A stretch of DNA of 64,000 nucleotides, taken from Eledone cirrhosa. Taxonomy: Eukaryota > Mollusca > Cephalopoda > Octopoda > Eledonidae. The notes under the pieces were generated by a model. It ran no database searches. It saw only the letters and a list, made by a program, of their open reading frames with translations, and had not been told where the DNA came from. Below, piece after piece: positions 11,379-22,210 of the stretch. The position numbers were made by a program, and so were the translations under genes. The stretch covers positions 190,434,640 through 190,498,639 of the forward strand of contig OZ024743.1 of the NCBI GenBank assembly GCA_964016885.1, in the 5' to 3' direction. How positions within the stretch are numbered: the stretch's first letter is position 1; each line of letters begins with the position of its first letter.

Positions 11379-11471
11379 TTTTTCATCCTTACTGGGTCGG
11401 TAAAATTTTATTTTACCATACCAGTAACACACTGGAGGCGATTTAATTGACTTTCTTCTGCCCCAGAAACC
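11379..11471 (+). mobile_element. SINE 3' half
   Basis: The sequence ttcatccttactgggtcggtaaaa...accagtaacacactggaggcgatttaattgactttcttctgcccc matches the 3' half of the long-tailed SINE form. The tRNA-like head is missing. It abuts the 3' tail of the LINE-A relic. Confidence 0.65.
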
Positions 11472-11479
11472 ATTATTAT

Positions 11480-13070
11480 TATTATTATTATGCATTGCGC
11501 ACATGTCGCGCGTGTGAAAGATTTCCATTGCGTGCAACTGTTTTCTATTTACCTATTCGTACATACAGTGCTATGAATATTTTTAAAGGTCTATACCCAT
11601 AATGTTTTAGACAACAATAATGTTTGATTTTTTTACAACCGTATCTTTTCGTTGTCTACATACTGGAAAATGTCTTCGAAACTCCCAGTCACGTCCTCAA
11701 AACAAAAACTTAAAACCATGACTGTTACATGTATAACCTACATATAAAAAATATTAAATATCACGACACTACTTTGAAAAGATTTAAAAGAAAATGGAAA
11801 TAGCGACTCCATTAAAAACACCTGTGATAAACAATTGTTTCATTTTGGGGTAACAAATAATAAAATAAATTCACATGTACACACACGCGCGTGCGCAGTA
11901 TATGTAAAACAAAATTAATACTTTTACGAATAGTAGTTTTGCCCGTGTTTACAATAAAAGAAGGAGACTTCAAACAACTAAACACATAGAAAAGCAATAG
12001 GCTGGAGAAATCATGTTTAGCGAAACTGAACAGTATATACAAGAATTAGCAAGAAGAAACCATATTGAATATTTGTGCAGCCTAAAAAGTGTCGGGTGGT
12101 TTTAGTTGCTCTAAAGAGTGTAGCTGGAGGAGGTACTCTCTGGTGTGTAGAAAGTATAATTTGCTATCCGATAGGGCAAAGATTATGATACAATATTTAT
12201 GTTTTAGGCCAAAAGATCAACTGCTCATTTACAGTATACAGCATGAATACAAGCTGAAATTATAAGGCATTTATCCTCCCTTATTTACTCTTAATATAGG
12301 CACAACATCACAGGGAGAAGGACCACGATGGTGACCCCCTTATTATCACATTTTGTATCACTACCTGGGCATATGACCAGTGCATAAATAGCAAGGGGTT
12401 ATATGTGACCAAGCGTGATAAGAATAGATATACAAGTCCTAATGTTCCTTGAAAATTGCGGAATTTCTTTGTTTAAAGCGTAGAAAAGACGGGCATGAGA
12501 CTGGTAGTACAGAACAGTGTGCATTTCTGTGACAGCAAAAGCTCATTGCGGAACATTTTTTCTGAAGAACCGGAAAAGGGAAAATGGATGGAGATCACTG
12601 AGATACTTCGCAGGGGCGCGTTTTCAGTAGCAACCCTAGTACACTAAGAGTTGCAGCTTTGAGGATTGACAGAAAATCTATTGAGAAAATATTCGAACTT
12701 AAAAGAAAATGACTTAAGTCACAAAATGTGACCCAGTGAAAAAGCTTTAGTCTTCATAGATCTTTGCATAAGGGATGAAGAATGAATAGATGAGTTAGAT
12801 ACACATGAACATTTTGCAAAACGACAAATACTAATTTTCCAAGAAATGGCATGTAAAGCATTCGAAAGGAAACAACCTGCTTGCCCTTGTAAGAGTAAAT
12901 TTCCATGATTAACATATACTTTGTGTACCCAATAATCTGCACGTTGACCCTTGCTCACTTCGACACCCGCAGTGTTTAAAATGCAACATTCTCCATGTGA
13001 ATGTAATGCATGATGAGATTGACGATAATCGGAGTCGTGGGGTTATCTAAACTAAACATTTTATTTTCAT
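11480..13070. other. AT-rich stretch with no recognised feature
   Basis: No coding, SINE or tandem structure that I can support. Confidence 0.55.
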
Positions 13071-13074
13071 TATT

Positions 13075-13247
13075 GGGCGGTAAATTGGCAGTATCGGTAG
13101 AGGGTCGGACGCCATGCTTTCCAGCATAGTTACGTCCCTTTACGATCTGAGTTCAAATCTCGCCGAGGTTGACTTTGCCTTTCATCCGATAAAATAAAGT
13201 ACCAGTAATGCACCGGGTAATTGCTGGCCTTGTGCCTAAAGTAGAAA
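13075..13247 (+). mobile_element. tRNA-related SINE, well preserved
   Basis: It reads aaattggcagtatcggtag, agggtcggacgccatgcttt, a B-box-like gagttcaaatctcgccgagg, tttgcctttcatccg, agtaccagtaatgcaccggg and the tail taattgctggccttgtgcct, then an A-rich end. The block between ttcatcc and gataaaat is a few bases shorter than in the copy at 16811, a small internal deletion. Confidence 0.88.
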
Positions 13248-13257
13248 AAATTATTGT

Positions 13258-13650
13258 ATATATAGTAATTGTATACGATCGCGAGTACAAGTGGCCGAAA
13301 TGGCGTTCCGCCGAAGGGTCTTTGGAGTTACGTTACTTGATAGAATGCGTAGCTCGAAGGTCAGTAAGTAACTCCAGGTAGAGCCACTACTTCTCCGAAT
13401 TGAGATATCACAGCTCCAGTACTATGGGCATGGGGTTAGAATGTCTCCGAAAAGAATCATTAGACAGATTTTACGGACAAAACCAACTGGCAGGAGACCG
13501 GGGGGGGGGGGAGGTTAGACTCCGAGCACGATGGATGACTGGTCATACTTGGGGATCCAGCCGGATCAGTTGGAGATGGTTGCTAATGACAGGACCCGCT
13601 GGAAGAACTGTTTGAAGAATCTGCCACCACGACCCTCTCAGGAGTACCAA
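13258..13650 (+). pseudogene. LINE C-terminal relic (jockey/RTE-like tail domain)
   Basis: Translations across two frames give a typical LINE C-terminal pattern: VAEMAFRRRVFGV, LLDRMRSSKV, LLLRIEISQLQYYGHGVRM, then TGRR followed by ARWMT and finally DPAGR/DRTRWKNCL and PPRPSQEY. Many invertebrate LINEs end with this 'rW.GHv.RM ... GRPr.rW' layout. A G-run at 13500-13511 marks one frameshift. Only about 390 bp survive and the clade cannot be fixed. Confidence 0.65.
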
Positions 13651-14519
13651 TAATAATAAGAAGAAATCTACCTACTATATTTGTTATTCGTCAGACAGAT
13701 ATAAACCCATCTTTTCTCTAATTATATTTCTTCCTCTTTCGTCCGACCTCATACGTTTCTGTAATTTTCATAGTTTTAATGGTATATGTATAGTACGTAT
13801 AAATGACTATCTCATAATTGTCATGAGTGTTTCATAAAGAAAATATTATTGTTGCTGTTATCCTCATAATTATTATTAGTCATCGAATCGGTTAGCGATT
13901 CTTTCCATCCTCCAGAGAGCAGGAATATTACTTAGTGTGGATGAAAATCTTTTTAATTTTCCTCAGATTGTCTGACATGTGAACGTCTCTGAACACACAA
14001 ACACACCAAACAGTTAAGAAAGAAAGGTATGTAAACATTCAGATGCGAATATAGGTAATAAAATGAAAGAAAATGACCATGGGAGAAATTTCGTATTTAA
14101 ACTTATGGACACAGTATGTCAAGTGAATAATTGGAAAATATTTATGACAACCTAGGTGATGTCAGCTTTGACACACACAATTCTTTGACATCAGATGGCA
14201 CCCCTTTGTCCGAACAAAAATATTCAATGATGAGCAAAATGAAACTTGTCTTGACAGTTGTCCGCAAAACAACACCTGGTATAAGGTCTCCAGGAGTATT
14301 TGAGGTTATTCACTTGACTGAACACAGCTAGGCGTAACAGACTGCATAAATGTTGTTTTTAAACATGCTTAATTAAAAAACAAAATAGGCTGAAATAAGA
14401 CATGCTCCAATCTGCTGGTAAAGACATGATAATTAGTATCAGTATTAGGATGTGTTGCTTTCTTGTATACATCATCTAAGGGCTCGTTCCTTCCTACTGA
14501 GGAATTTTCCTGAGAATGT
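13651..14519. other. No recognised feature
   Basis: AT-rich, without supported genes. The short open frame at 14131-14331 has no recognisable motif and I treat it as chance. Confidence 0.5.
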
Positions 14520-14912
14520 TTCCTCCTAAGCTCATCAACTTTTTCAAGTTTCACGTGGAAAGATATGTGAGGGAATTGCTGCCCCCTATCCGAGTATATT
14601 TGATCGGTGAATGTGGTGAGAGTGGCCCACGTGAGCATGCACCTGTAGACTGGTTGATTTGAAGGAGAGAGGGGTTCCTTCTCCAAGTGCTCTCGAAGCA
14701 TTGGGTGGTTCAGAATTGGTGGGGTACCTGAGTCGTTCCTGGGTGATCATCCCCTATTGGGGAATTTTCATTGTTGTACTTATTTTTTTTATTGTTATTG
14801 ATTTCATATATATTTTGTACACAATTTTTTGTAAGCTCCCATTGTCCTTGTCTATAGTATTGTTCTCCATATGTAGGTCTTTGAGGCCATTAAAGAAATA
14901 ATTATTATTATT
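14520..14912 (+). pseudogene. LINE-A 3' end relic
   Basis: The sequence ctcatcaactttttcaagtt encodes the LINFFKF segment of the LINE-A C terminus. Then come the 3' UTR landmarks: cccctattggggaattttc at about 14750-14769, and the end tctttgaggccattaaagaaataattatt at about 14877-14908. Only about 390 bp of the 3' end remain, consistent with 5' truncation. Confidence 0.75.
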
Positions 14913-15010
14913 TTCTTTATTACAAGCAGCAGCAAAAATAGTAGTAGCAGCAGTAGTAGTAGTAGTAGTAATAGTAGTTTTTGCTGTTGTTGCTGTTGTT
15001 GTAATAGTTC
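14906..15010. repeat. Imperfect trinucleotide microsatellite (ATT, AGC, TAG, TTG)
   Basis: Successive short runs of ATT, AGC/AGT and TGT triplets adjoin the LINE-A 3' tail. This fits the association of this family with trinucleotide repeats. Confidence 0.8.
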
Positions 15011-15230
15011 AGGCCAGATATCCCATGAGAACACACTTCAATTCTTCCCATATCAAATTTATCCGTGGAATATAAATGACTTTTCCTTTGCTGTTTGTGT
15101 TGTGGGGAAGAATCTGTTCTGCTGCCACTGGATTTTCTTCAAAGAATCATTTCCAGGCTGTATGTTATTTCTCTGTACACAGCGAAGATTCTAGTAAATC
15201 TTTGTAGCAGCAGTGTGTGAGATATTGATA

Positions 15231-15370
15231 GGGATTATGATGCTGCTGTTTATGATGATAATAATGGTGATGGTGATGACTATGATAATGATGATGATGG
15301 TGGTGGTTGTTGTAGTGATGATGATGATCATCATGATGGTGGTGATGGTGAATGATGAGAAGGGTGGTGA
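15231..15370. repeat. (GAT)n/(GTG)n-like microsatellite
   Basis: Degenerate gatgat/gatggtggt repeats over about 140 bp. The histidine- or methionine-rich frames they create are not real genes. Confidence 0.85.
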
Positions 15371-15663
15371 GTGTGATGCTGATATGGGTGGTAGCAAGAA
15401 CGTCGTTCATGGAATAGTAATCAATTGAGCTGTTTGACAGGTCGATAGCCAGATCTAATTATCAAGACAAGTTGGAGTGGAATTAACCTAATCTTATTGC
15501 TTCAAAAGAAACCAGAAAAACTACTCCCCACCCCAACAGAAAATAAGAAAGAAACTGGAAAATCGGAAAGAGAGAAAAATCTGAGAAAAGCAGAGTTCTG
15601 TCTGAAATATATCTATTCCCCTAGATTTATTTTCTTTCTCATGCTCAAATGCATCCATCCCAC

Positions 15664-15936
15664 CCACACATGTATGCATACATATATATATATATATATA
15701 TATACATATATGTGTGTATGGGTGTATGTGTACATATACTTACATATACATGTGTGTGGACACAGACACACACACACATACACATTTTTGTGTGCTTATG
15801 TGCATATATATATATGCACGCATGCATGTGTGTGTGTGTACACATACATATATATGTGTGTGTGTGGACACGGACACACACACATACACTTTTGTGTGCT
15901 TACGTGCATATATATATATATATATATATAAACCTG
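15664..15936. repeat. TA/TG/CA microsatellite cluster with a duplicated half
   Basis: TA, TG and CA runs. The block around 15756-15818 (gtggacacagacacacac...tttttgtgtgcttatgtgcatata) is repeated around 15865-15920, so this is an imperfect tandem duplication of roughly 100 bp made mostly of dinucleotides. Confidence 0.85.
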
Positions 15937-16805
15937 TTTCCATCAAACATACTGATTTGAAGTAAGCTTCAAAAATAACTGTGTTGAGAATAGAAAATAA
16001 TTCAATTAACAATGAATGATAGTGTTCCAAAATAAATTAAGCAAGAAACATTCCTTCTATTGTATGTTTAGAATTTGCTTTAAACCCTTTTAACACATGA
16101 ATATCTTGTTTTTCTTTGTAATTGTTTTACGTTTTATTTTTTTAAAGGGAGTATATATTTTATATTTATTTTTCTCAAAATATAAATGATGGAAAAATTC
16201 AACAACAAACGCACTGAAAACAGAACTACAGCTGTAACAACTACATTTGACATTTGTTTATTTATTGGTTTACTCTAGAATGTAATTTGAACTTTGAGAA
16301 TCCCAAAGCATGTTAAAACTATTCTTTTGTTTTTTAAATTATTTTTCATTTTATTTTAAAAATAATTTTTATTTTATTTTTACTTTCTTATGCATTCCTT
16401 GGATGTCTGCAAAGCAATTAATATTACTAAATTTTAAGAGATTTTTACATGTGGTAACTGTTATTCATTCCTCCCAATTAGAATGAAATAAATGGTATAT
16501 CAAACTTTACCGTTGTAACGGACAGACAAGAAATCCTGATATTTGACTTTCACATCATTAATTATTGATGTTTTTCTTAAGGTCAAATTATTATTTTTTT
16601 TATTTATTTATTTTTTTTCTCTGGAAAGAAAATTGTAGATGTCAAACTATATTACTAGTATTCATAATATTGACTACTGCAAAAATGACTAATAAAGAAT
16701 GTTTCATATACTGACTTGGAATGCATTTGAAATAAGAATGCTATGAAATGAAATACAATATATCTGTACATTCGTTATGTCTGATCCTCCATACTTTCAT
16801 TATTA
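15937..16805. other. AT-rich stretch with no recognised feature
   Basis: Very AT-rich with homopolymer T and A runs. I see nothing coding or repetitive enough to name. Confidence 0.55.
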
Positions 16806-16810
16806 ACACA

Positions 16811-16969
16811 GGTGGTGGATTGGCAGTATCAGTAGAGGGTCGGACGCCATGCTTTGATACATAGAGTTACGGCCCTTTCCAATCTGAGTTCAAATCCCGC
16901 CGAGGTTAACTTTCCCTTTCATCCTTACGGGGTCGATAAAATACAGTACCAGTAATGCACCGGGTAATT
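16811..16969 (+). mobile_element. tRNA-related SINE, 5' part, interrupted by a LINE
   Basis: A clean SINE head: ggtggattggcagtatcag, gagggtcggacgccatgctt, gagttcaaatcccgccgagg, ttcatccttacggggtcgat, agtaatgcaccgggtaatt. The expected continuation gctggccttgtgcc is absent here and appears instead at 19269, after the RTE-like LINE, so the LINE appears to have inserted into this SINE. Confidence 0.85.
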
Positions 16970-16984
16970 AAATAAAACAATTAC

Positions 16985-19264
16985 CACAATAATATCAGCT
17001 TACGCACCCCAATCGGGGTTGCCAGACGAACTTAAGGATAGATTTTACGAGTCCCTAAGGTACACTACTGCTCTAACAAACGACAATGACTTCCTAATCA
17101 TCGCAGGAGATTTTAACGGACACGTAGGTAAACAATGTCACGGCTTCAATAGAGTCCATGGAGGCCATGAGGTTGGCACAAGAAATGAAGAAGGATGCAT
17201 GGAAGAGTCATTATGATAGATTACTAAATGAGGAGAATGCATGGGAAGAAGAGACCCTACCCCAAGTAGACCCTATAGAGGGGCCAGCAGTACAAGTCAG
17301 CAGAAGCGTAGTAAGTAAGGCAATCAAAGATATGAAGATGGGAAGGCAACCGGTCCATCGGGTATAGCTGCCGAGATGCTGAAGACATCTGGGTCTGTAG
17401 GTCACACTATAATCACACGTATTGTTAACCAGGTAATACTAGAAGGTGTCATACCAAAAGATTGGTGCAGTAGATTCATTGTCAACTGCTACAAAGGTAA
17501 AGGTGATGCACTAGATAGAGGAAACTATAGAGGTATAAAGCTGATGGGCCAGGTCATGAAAGTAACAGAAAGAGTTATAGCACAGTTGATTAGGGACCGG
17601 GTGAAACTAGATGAGATGCAATTTGGGTTTGTACCAGGAAGAGGCACCACTGATGCCCTCTTCCTTGTGAGGCACTTACAGGAAAAGTACCTAGCTAAAA
17701 GTAAGCCACTCTACCTGGCATTCGTCGATCTCGAGAAAGCCTTTGACAGAGTTCCACGTGCTGTAATCTGGTGAGTTCTTAGAAAACTAGGAGTAGATGA
17801 ATGGCTTGTGAAAGCTGTACAAGGCATGTATAGGGGAGCAGTCAGCAAAGTTAGGATTAGCAATGAGTATAGCAAGGAATTTAGCGTACGGTTGGGGTTC
17901 ACCAGGGCTCTGTTCTTAGCCCTCTCCTGTTCATCATAGTCCTGCAGGCAATAACGGAGGAGTTTAAGACCGGATGCCCGTGGGAACTCCTGTATGCTGA
18001 TGACCTCCCACTTATAGCTGAATCTATGGTAGAACTAGAGAAGAAATTCCAAATTTGGAAGCAGGGACTAGAAAGAAAGGGTCTCAAAGTCAACATGACA
18101 AAGACTAAGGTCCTTGTAAGTAGACGAGAAAACAGAACCCAGATCCCCTCAGGGAAATGGCCTTGCCCAGTATGTAGGAAAGGTGTAGGTAGGAACTCCA
18201 TTCTCCGCCCCAAATGCAAACAATGGGTACACAAGAGATGTAGCGGGATCTCAGGAAGCTTAATTAAGAATGTAGGCTTCACATGCAGCAGCTGTACTGG
18301 GACAGCAAGCAGCAAACAGCCACAGGAAACAAGTACCACCAGTCTCTGGGAGGGCTCTGTAGAGACAGTAGACAGCTTCTGCTACCTAGGTGACCGAAAT
18401 AGCAGCGGAGGTGGGTGTTCAGAAAGTACAATAACTAGGGTAGGAACGGGATCGAAGAAGTTCAGGGAACTGCTACCACTGCTAGCTGCAAAAGGCTTCT
18501 CCCTCAGAATGAAAGGCAGACTGTATGATGCATGTATCCGAACAGCAATGTTACATGGTAGTGAGACCTGGGCGCTGAAGGTGGAAGACTTACGTAGATT
18601 AGAAAGAAACGAAGCCTGCATGCTCCGATGGATGTGTAATAGTAATATACGCGAACGACAAAGCATAAATTAATTGAGAGAGAGACTGATCATAAGAGGA
18701 ATCAAATGCTGTGTGCAGGAAAGGCGGGTGCGTTGGTATGGACATGTGATGCGTATGAAGTATGACAGCTGCATAAAAAGGTGCAGAGCACTAGAAGTCG
18801 ATGGAAACTGCGGAGTGGAGAGACCCAAGTTGACTTGGGATGAGGTGATAAAAGCCGACCTTACCCAATTACACCTCTCAAAGGCGATGACACACGACCG
18901 TGACCTCTGGCGTCACGCAGTAATACAGAGTACCCGACCTCCCATGGGTACACGCTGAAGCATATAGACAATATGCCCCCACAACCTCCCACTCTAAGGT
19001 GGTCGTGGAGGTGCCACAGCAAAATGCACCCAGCCCACACTGTAAAGTGGACGTGTAGGCGCCACGAAAAAGCACCCAGCACTCACTGTAAATGAGGTTG
19101 GTGTTAGGAAGGGCATCCAGCTGTAGAAATCAGGGCAAATCAGTTCCTGTATGAGCAAGGCATGGTCAGCTGACCAGACACTGCCCACAACAGGACAACC
19201 CGTCTAACCCATGCTAGCGTGGAAGAAAAGACGTAAAACGATGATGATGATGATAATGATGATG
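16985..19264 (+). pseudogene. RTE-like LINE (LINE-C): APE endonuclease fragment, reverse transcriptase, PHD-like finger, 3' tail
   Basis: A 5'-truncated non-LTR retrotransposon. The APE endonuclease is represented only by ISAYAPQSG (about 16990) and FLIIAGDFNGHVGK (about 17090-17130); an internal deletion then joins it to the RT. RT landmarks are VCYKGKGD-like at 17485, FGFVPGRGTTDA (17628), LAFVDLEKAFDRVP (17718-17757) and LLYADDLPLIAES (YADD at 17993-18004). Next is a zinc-finger-like CPVC...WVHKRCSG...CSSC (18165-18297) with one expected Cys apparently replaced, as IL-R-PKC instead of a CxxC pair. The C-terminal WYGHVMRMKY segment is near 18734-18763. Defects: frameshifts near 17340 and 17897, a W-to-stop TGA near 17771, and a TAA at 18671. 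The 3' end has the family's ggaagggcatccagctgtagaaa and finishes in gatgatgatgat. Confidence 0.88.
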
Positions 19265-19300
19265 AATTGCTGGCCTTGTGCCAAAAGTTAAAACAATTAT
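19265..19300 (+). mobile_element. SINE 3' tail displaced by the LINE insertion
   Basis: The sequence aattgctggccttgtgccaaaag is the missing end of the SINE whose 5' part lies at 16811-16969. It directly follows the LINE's gatgatgat tail. Confidence 0.75.
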
Positions 19301-19316
19301 TAACACAATGAAAAGG

Positions 19317-19515
19317 ACGGTGGAGAATCAGTGTTGCTAGAGCATCAAACAACAGGCTTTGTAGCATTTAGTTATGGTCCTTTACATTCTGAGTTCAAAT
19401 CCTGCTGAAGTTAGCTTTGCTTTTTATCCTTACAAAGTCGATAACATAAAGTACCAGTAATGCACTGGGGTCAATTTAATCGATTTTTCCTTCTCCAAAA
19501 TTGTTTGCTTGTGCC
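19317..19515 (+). mobile_element. tRNA-related SINE, long-tailed form
   Basis: It shows a degraded head, then ctgagttcaaatcctgctga, tatccttacaaagtcgataa, agtaccagtaatgcactggg, gtcaatttaatcgatttttc, a tail gcttgtgcctaaa and an A-rich end. It begins about 15 bp after the previous SINE tail. Confidence 0.8.
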
Positions 19516-20185
19516 TAAATAAAAAAATAAATTATTAACACAATGAAAAAATAGGAATCATCATCATTATTATCATACATCTGTTTTTCTGTGTTAGCAT
19601 GGGTTGGACATATTCCTTCCAATACAGCATCCTTCCATTCATAGCATTCCTTCAGGATCTCTTCTATTAATTTCAGCGTTTTGACATCAGTTCAAACCAT
19701 CTCTGCCAACGTTCTCCATGGTTTTCTATACTTTTAGAGATACAACATGCTCTGCTAATTATGTCACGTAAATAAAAATCACTATGAACCAACTCTATGG
19801 TACTTTTGTTGGAATGGAAAAGGTTTGTTTTACTGCTTCTACTATTCCTGTGCACACACAAAGTCTATCTTTCCTGTTAGCCTGATTACAATCCCTTTAC
19901 ACTTTTTGTATATTGAGTACATCACATAGATTTTTACCCACAACGTTTCTATAAATCAAACACAGTCACTTCTTTGGTGGAATGTGTTTTGTCCTCTTCC
20001 TTACTTTCAAAGCTTTGGGTTTTGCAAGGTTTCCTCTTAGTCATTTTGATTCTTAATTCCGTTTCCCAAACAAATATTTTGTCTCAAGCTTTTCCACAGA
20101 TCAGCTTTAAGAACAAAGTCATCAGCATACATAATTTTCCATGTATTGCCAATTCTCAAAGATTATAATAAACAGGAGGGTGCTG
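19516..20185. other. No recognised feature
   Basis: Nothing supportable. It contains a short gtcagcatgggttgg-like segment near 19590 that may be another LINE-tail remnant. Confidence 0.5.
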
Positions 20186-20650
20186 ATATTTGAGTTTGAT
20201 GAACTTCAATACCTACATCCTACCAGTTGTGTTATATAGTCTTGACAGTGTTAATTGGATGACAAGGTCACTTCAGAAGCTCTCTAGATTCCAGAACCAC
20301 ATCATGAGACTTATGACTGGCAAGCAGCTCAGAGACCGTATCTGTATCAGTGAGCTGCTCAACATTACCAAACTTAGACCAACTACATCCATCGTAAAGT
20401 CAAGAATATTCAAACTATATGGTTATATAAAAAGATGAACTCGTGGTGTGTGTAGGTTATGCCTGGAAGGAAGGTTGGCTGGTTAGAGAAGCAGAGGCCA
20501 GCAGCAAAAACGATGGATTGATAATATCAACTTGTGGACTGGACTTGATATTTGCTCTTTAAACACTGCTGCTGGTGATCGAGCTTTGGGGAGAAAAATA
20601 TCTCATGTTAATGCGCAGTCTGCAACTGGTGGAGTTTAGCATCAAAGTAA
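20186..20650 (+). pseudogene. LINE C-terminal relic (LINE-D)
   Basis: The open stretch encodes YILPVVLYSLDSVNW, LQKLSRFQNHIMRLMTGKQLRDR and ISELLNITKL, then across one stop RGQQQKRWIDNI, WTGLDI and AAGDRALGRK. This is the conserved tail of many LINE reverse transcriptases (thumb-like 'lYg.e.W ... fq.r..R ... rW.dni'), including RTE and CR1 relatives. The reverse transcriptase core is absent. The clade is undetermined. Confidence 0.7.
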
Positions 20651-21982
20651 GTCAAAGTAACTTTCACATGGAATTACTCATTAAACTCATTACTTACACT
20701 TTCTGTCCTGAAAGCACCTCTCTACATGCTTTGGACTGTTTTCACAAAACACTCATCTACATCCAGTTTCCTTAAACATCACCAGATAAATGCTCTTGCT
20801 ACCTTCTAAATGACTTTTCCGGAGTTACAAAAGTAGGTACACTCAGCTAGGTAATTCTCTTTTAGTTGTTTCACTTCAAGGAGTGCATCTGTGGTGAAAT
20901 TCTAGCAGGAATGTTTTCAGCATCATCTATACAAATATTAAATTAGATTTTAGTAGATCTCCCAGGCAGGTTAAACTATATGATGACATTACAATATTTT
21001 TCTGAAAAGTCACTGACACTCTTGCAATCATAATTATCAAGACCAAATTATAAAGAATTACATATTTAAAAAATTAGGTTCTAATTCAGCAAAGAGAATG
21101 AAATAAGCCAGAGGCAGAACACGTTTCTGTTGAGATACTAAATGATGCATGTAAAACACTGTTTAGTGAATTGAAATGTGCCATTTAGTTACAGAAAGAA
21201 AACATCCTAATGGCATTTATCAGTGATTCACGAAGAAATTAAGATCATGGAAAATATTTAATTCTGATGCCCAAGGGAAAATCTGATCTTTGTTAACATG
21301 GCATCAGCAATTTTACAATCGTTACTAAATATGCTTTCACACACATTCAAATGATCTGAAGAAATATCAACTGGAACTGACAGATTTATAAGATAGTTCA
21401 ATATGTTATAATAGCTTTGTAACAAGATCTAATATGAAATATTGAATGAAGCTCAATGAGAAAAAAATGTATTATCAACAATCTTTTCACTGAATCAATG
21501 AAATGAATACTCACGATAAGAATATCCATGTTTAGTGAATTGCATTATTTTACCATTATTGAACATATCTGGGTGACAATTTACTTTCAAATAATTTGGA
21601 GAATTCAGCAAACCTTTCTTATCTACTGTTGGTTTTACATGAATGAATTCCTTTACTATTTTAGCAGTTAATGTGTATAAATAAAATGAAGTAAGCAAAG
21701 GTAAACAGAATTGTAAAATGATTCGAATGAATAGGGTTTTATATACCAAATACAAATCAATCGATGGAATATAATCCTAGTGAATGGCAAAGTGTTAATA
21801 AGGAAGATTTTACATTCTAAAATTTTCAAAATTCTATTTGATACTTCAAAGTTTCTATATTTAGGATATACATTTAGACAGAAATGTGGTTTTCGAAAAT
21901 ATGTAAGTTAATGAGAAGTTTGTGAAGAAATGGGAGAACAAGTAGATGCAATTAACTACCACATAGCATATCAAGAAGACAC
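20651..21982. other. AT-rich stretch with no recognised feature
   Basis: No supported gene or repeat. The open frames here are short and of AT-driven composition. Confidence 0.5.
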
Positions 21983-22210
21983 ATAGCTTAATGGTTAGAT
22001 AATCAGATTCACAATCGGGAAGTTGCGCATTTAATTCCCAGACCGGGTGATGTGTTATTTCCTTTAGCAAGACACTTTATTTCACTTTGTTCGTTCTACC
22101 AGAAGTCACACCGAGTGGATTGTATCAGCAATGGCTCACTGGACAAGCAAATTTGATCTGGGATCTTGTCGAATGCAGCACAAGAATCATACCAAATAAA
22201 TTGGAAGTAA
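21983..22210 (+). mobile_element. Second tRNA-derived SINE family, copy 1
   Basis: A tRNA-like head is clear: tagcttaatggttagataatcag (A-box region), then gggaagttgcgcatttaatt and cccagaccgggtgatgtgtt. Next come ctttagcaagacactttatttcac and a body with gttcta, gagtggattgtatcag and gatctgggatcttgtcgaat. It has no similarity to the 'cggacgccatgctt' SINE, so it is a separate family. A relative lies at 31812. Confidence 0.75.

Noticed and set aside
15165..15410. His-rich or Met-rich frames at 15.2-15.4 kb as a metal-binding protein
   Set aside because: Produced by GAT/ATG triplet repeats; both strands and several frames are open, as expected for a microsatellite.
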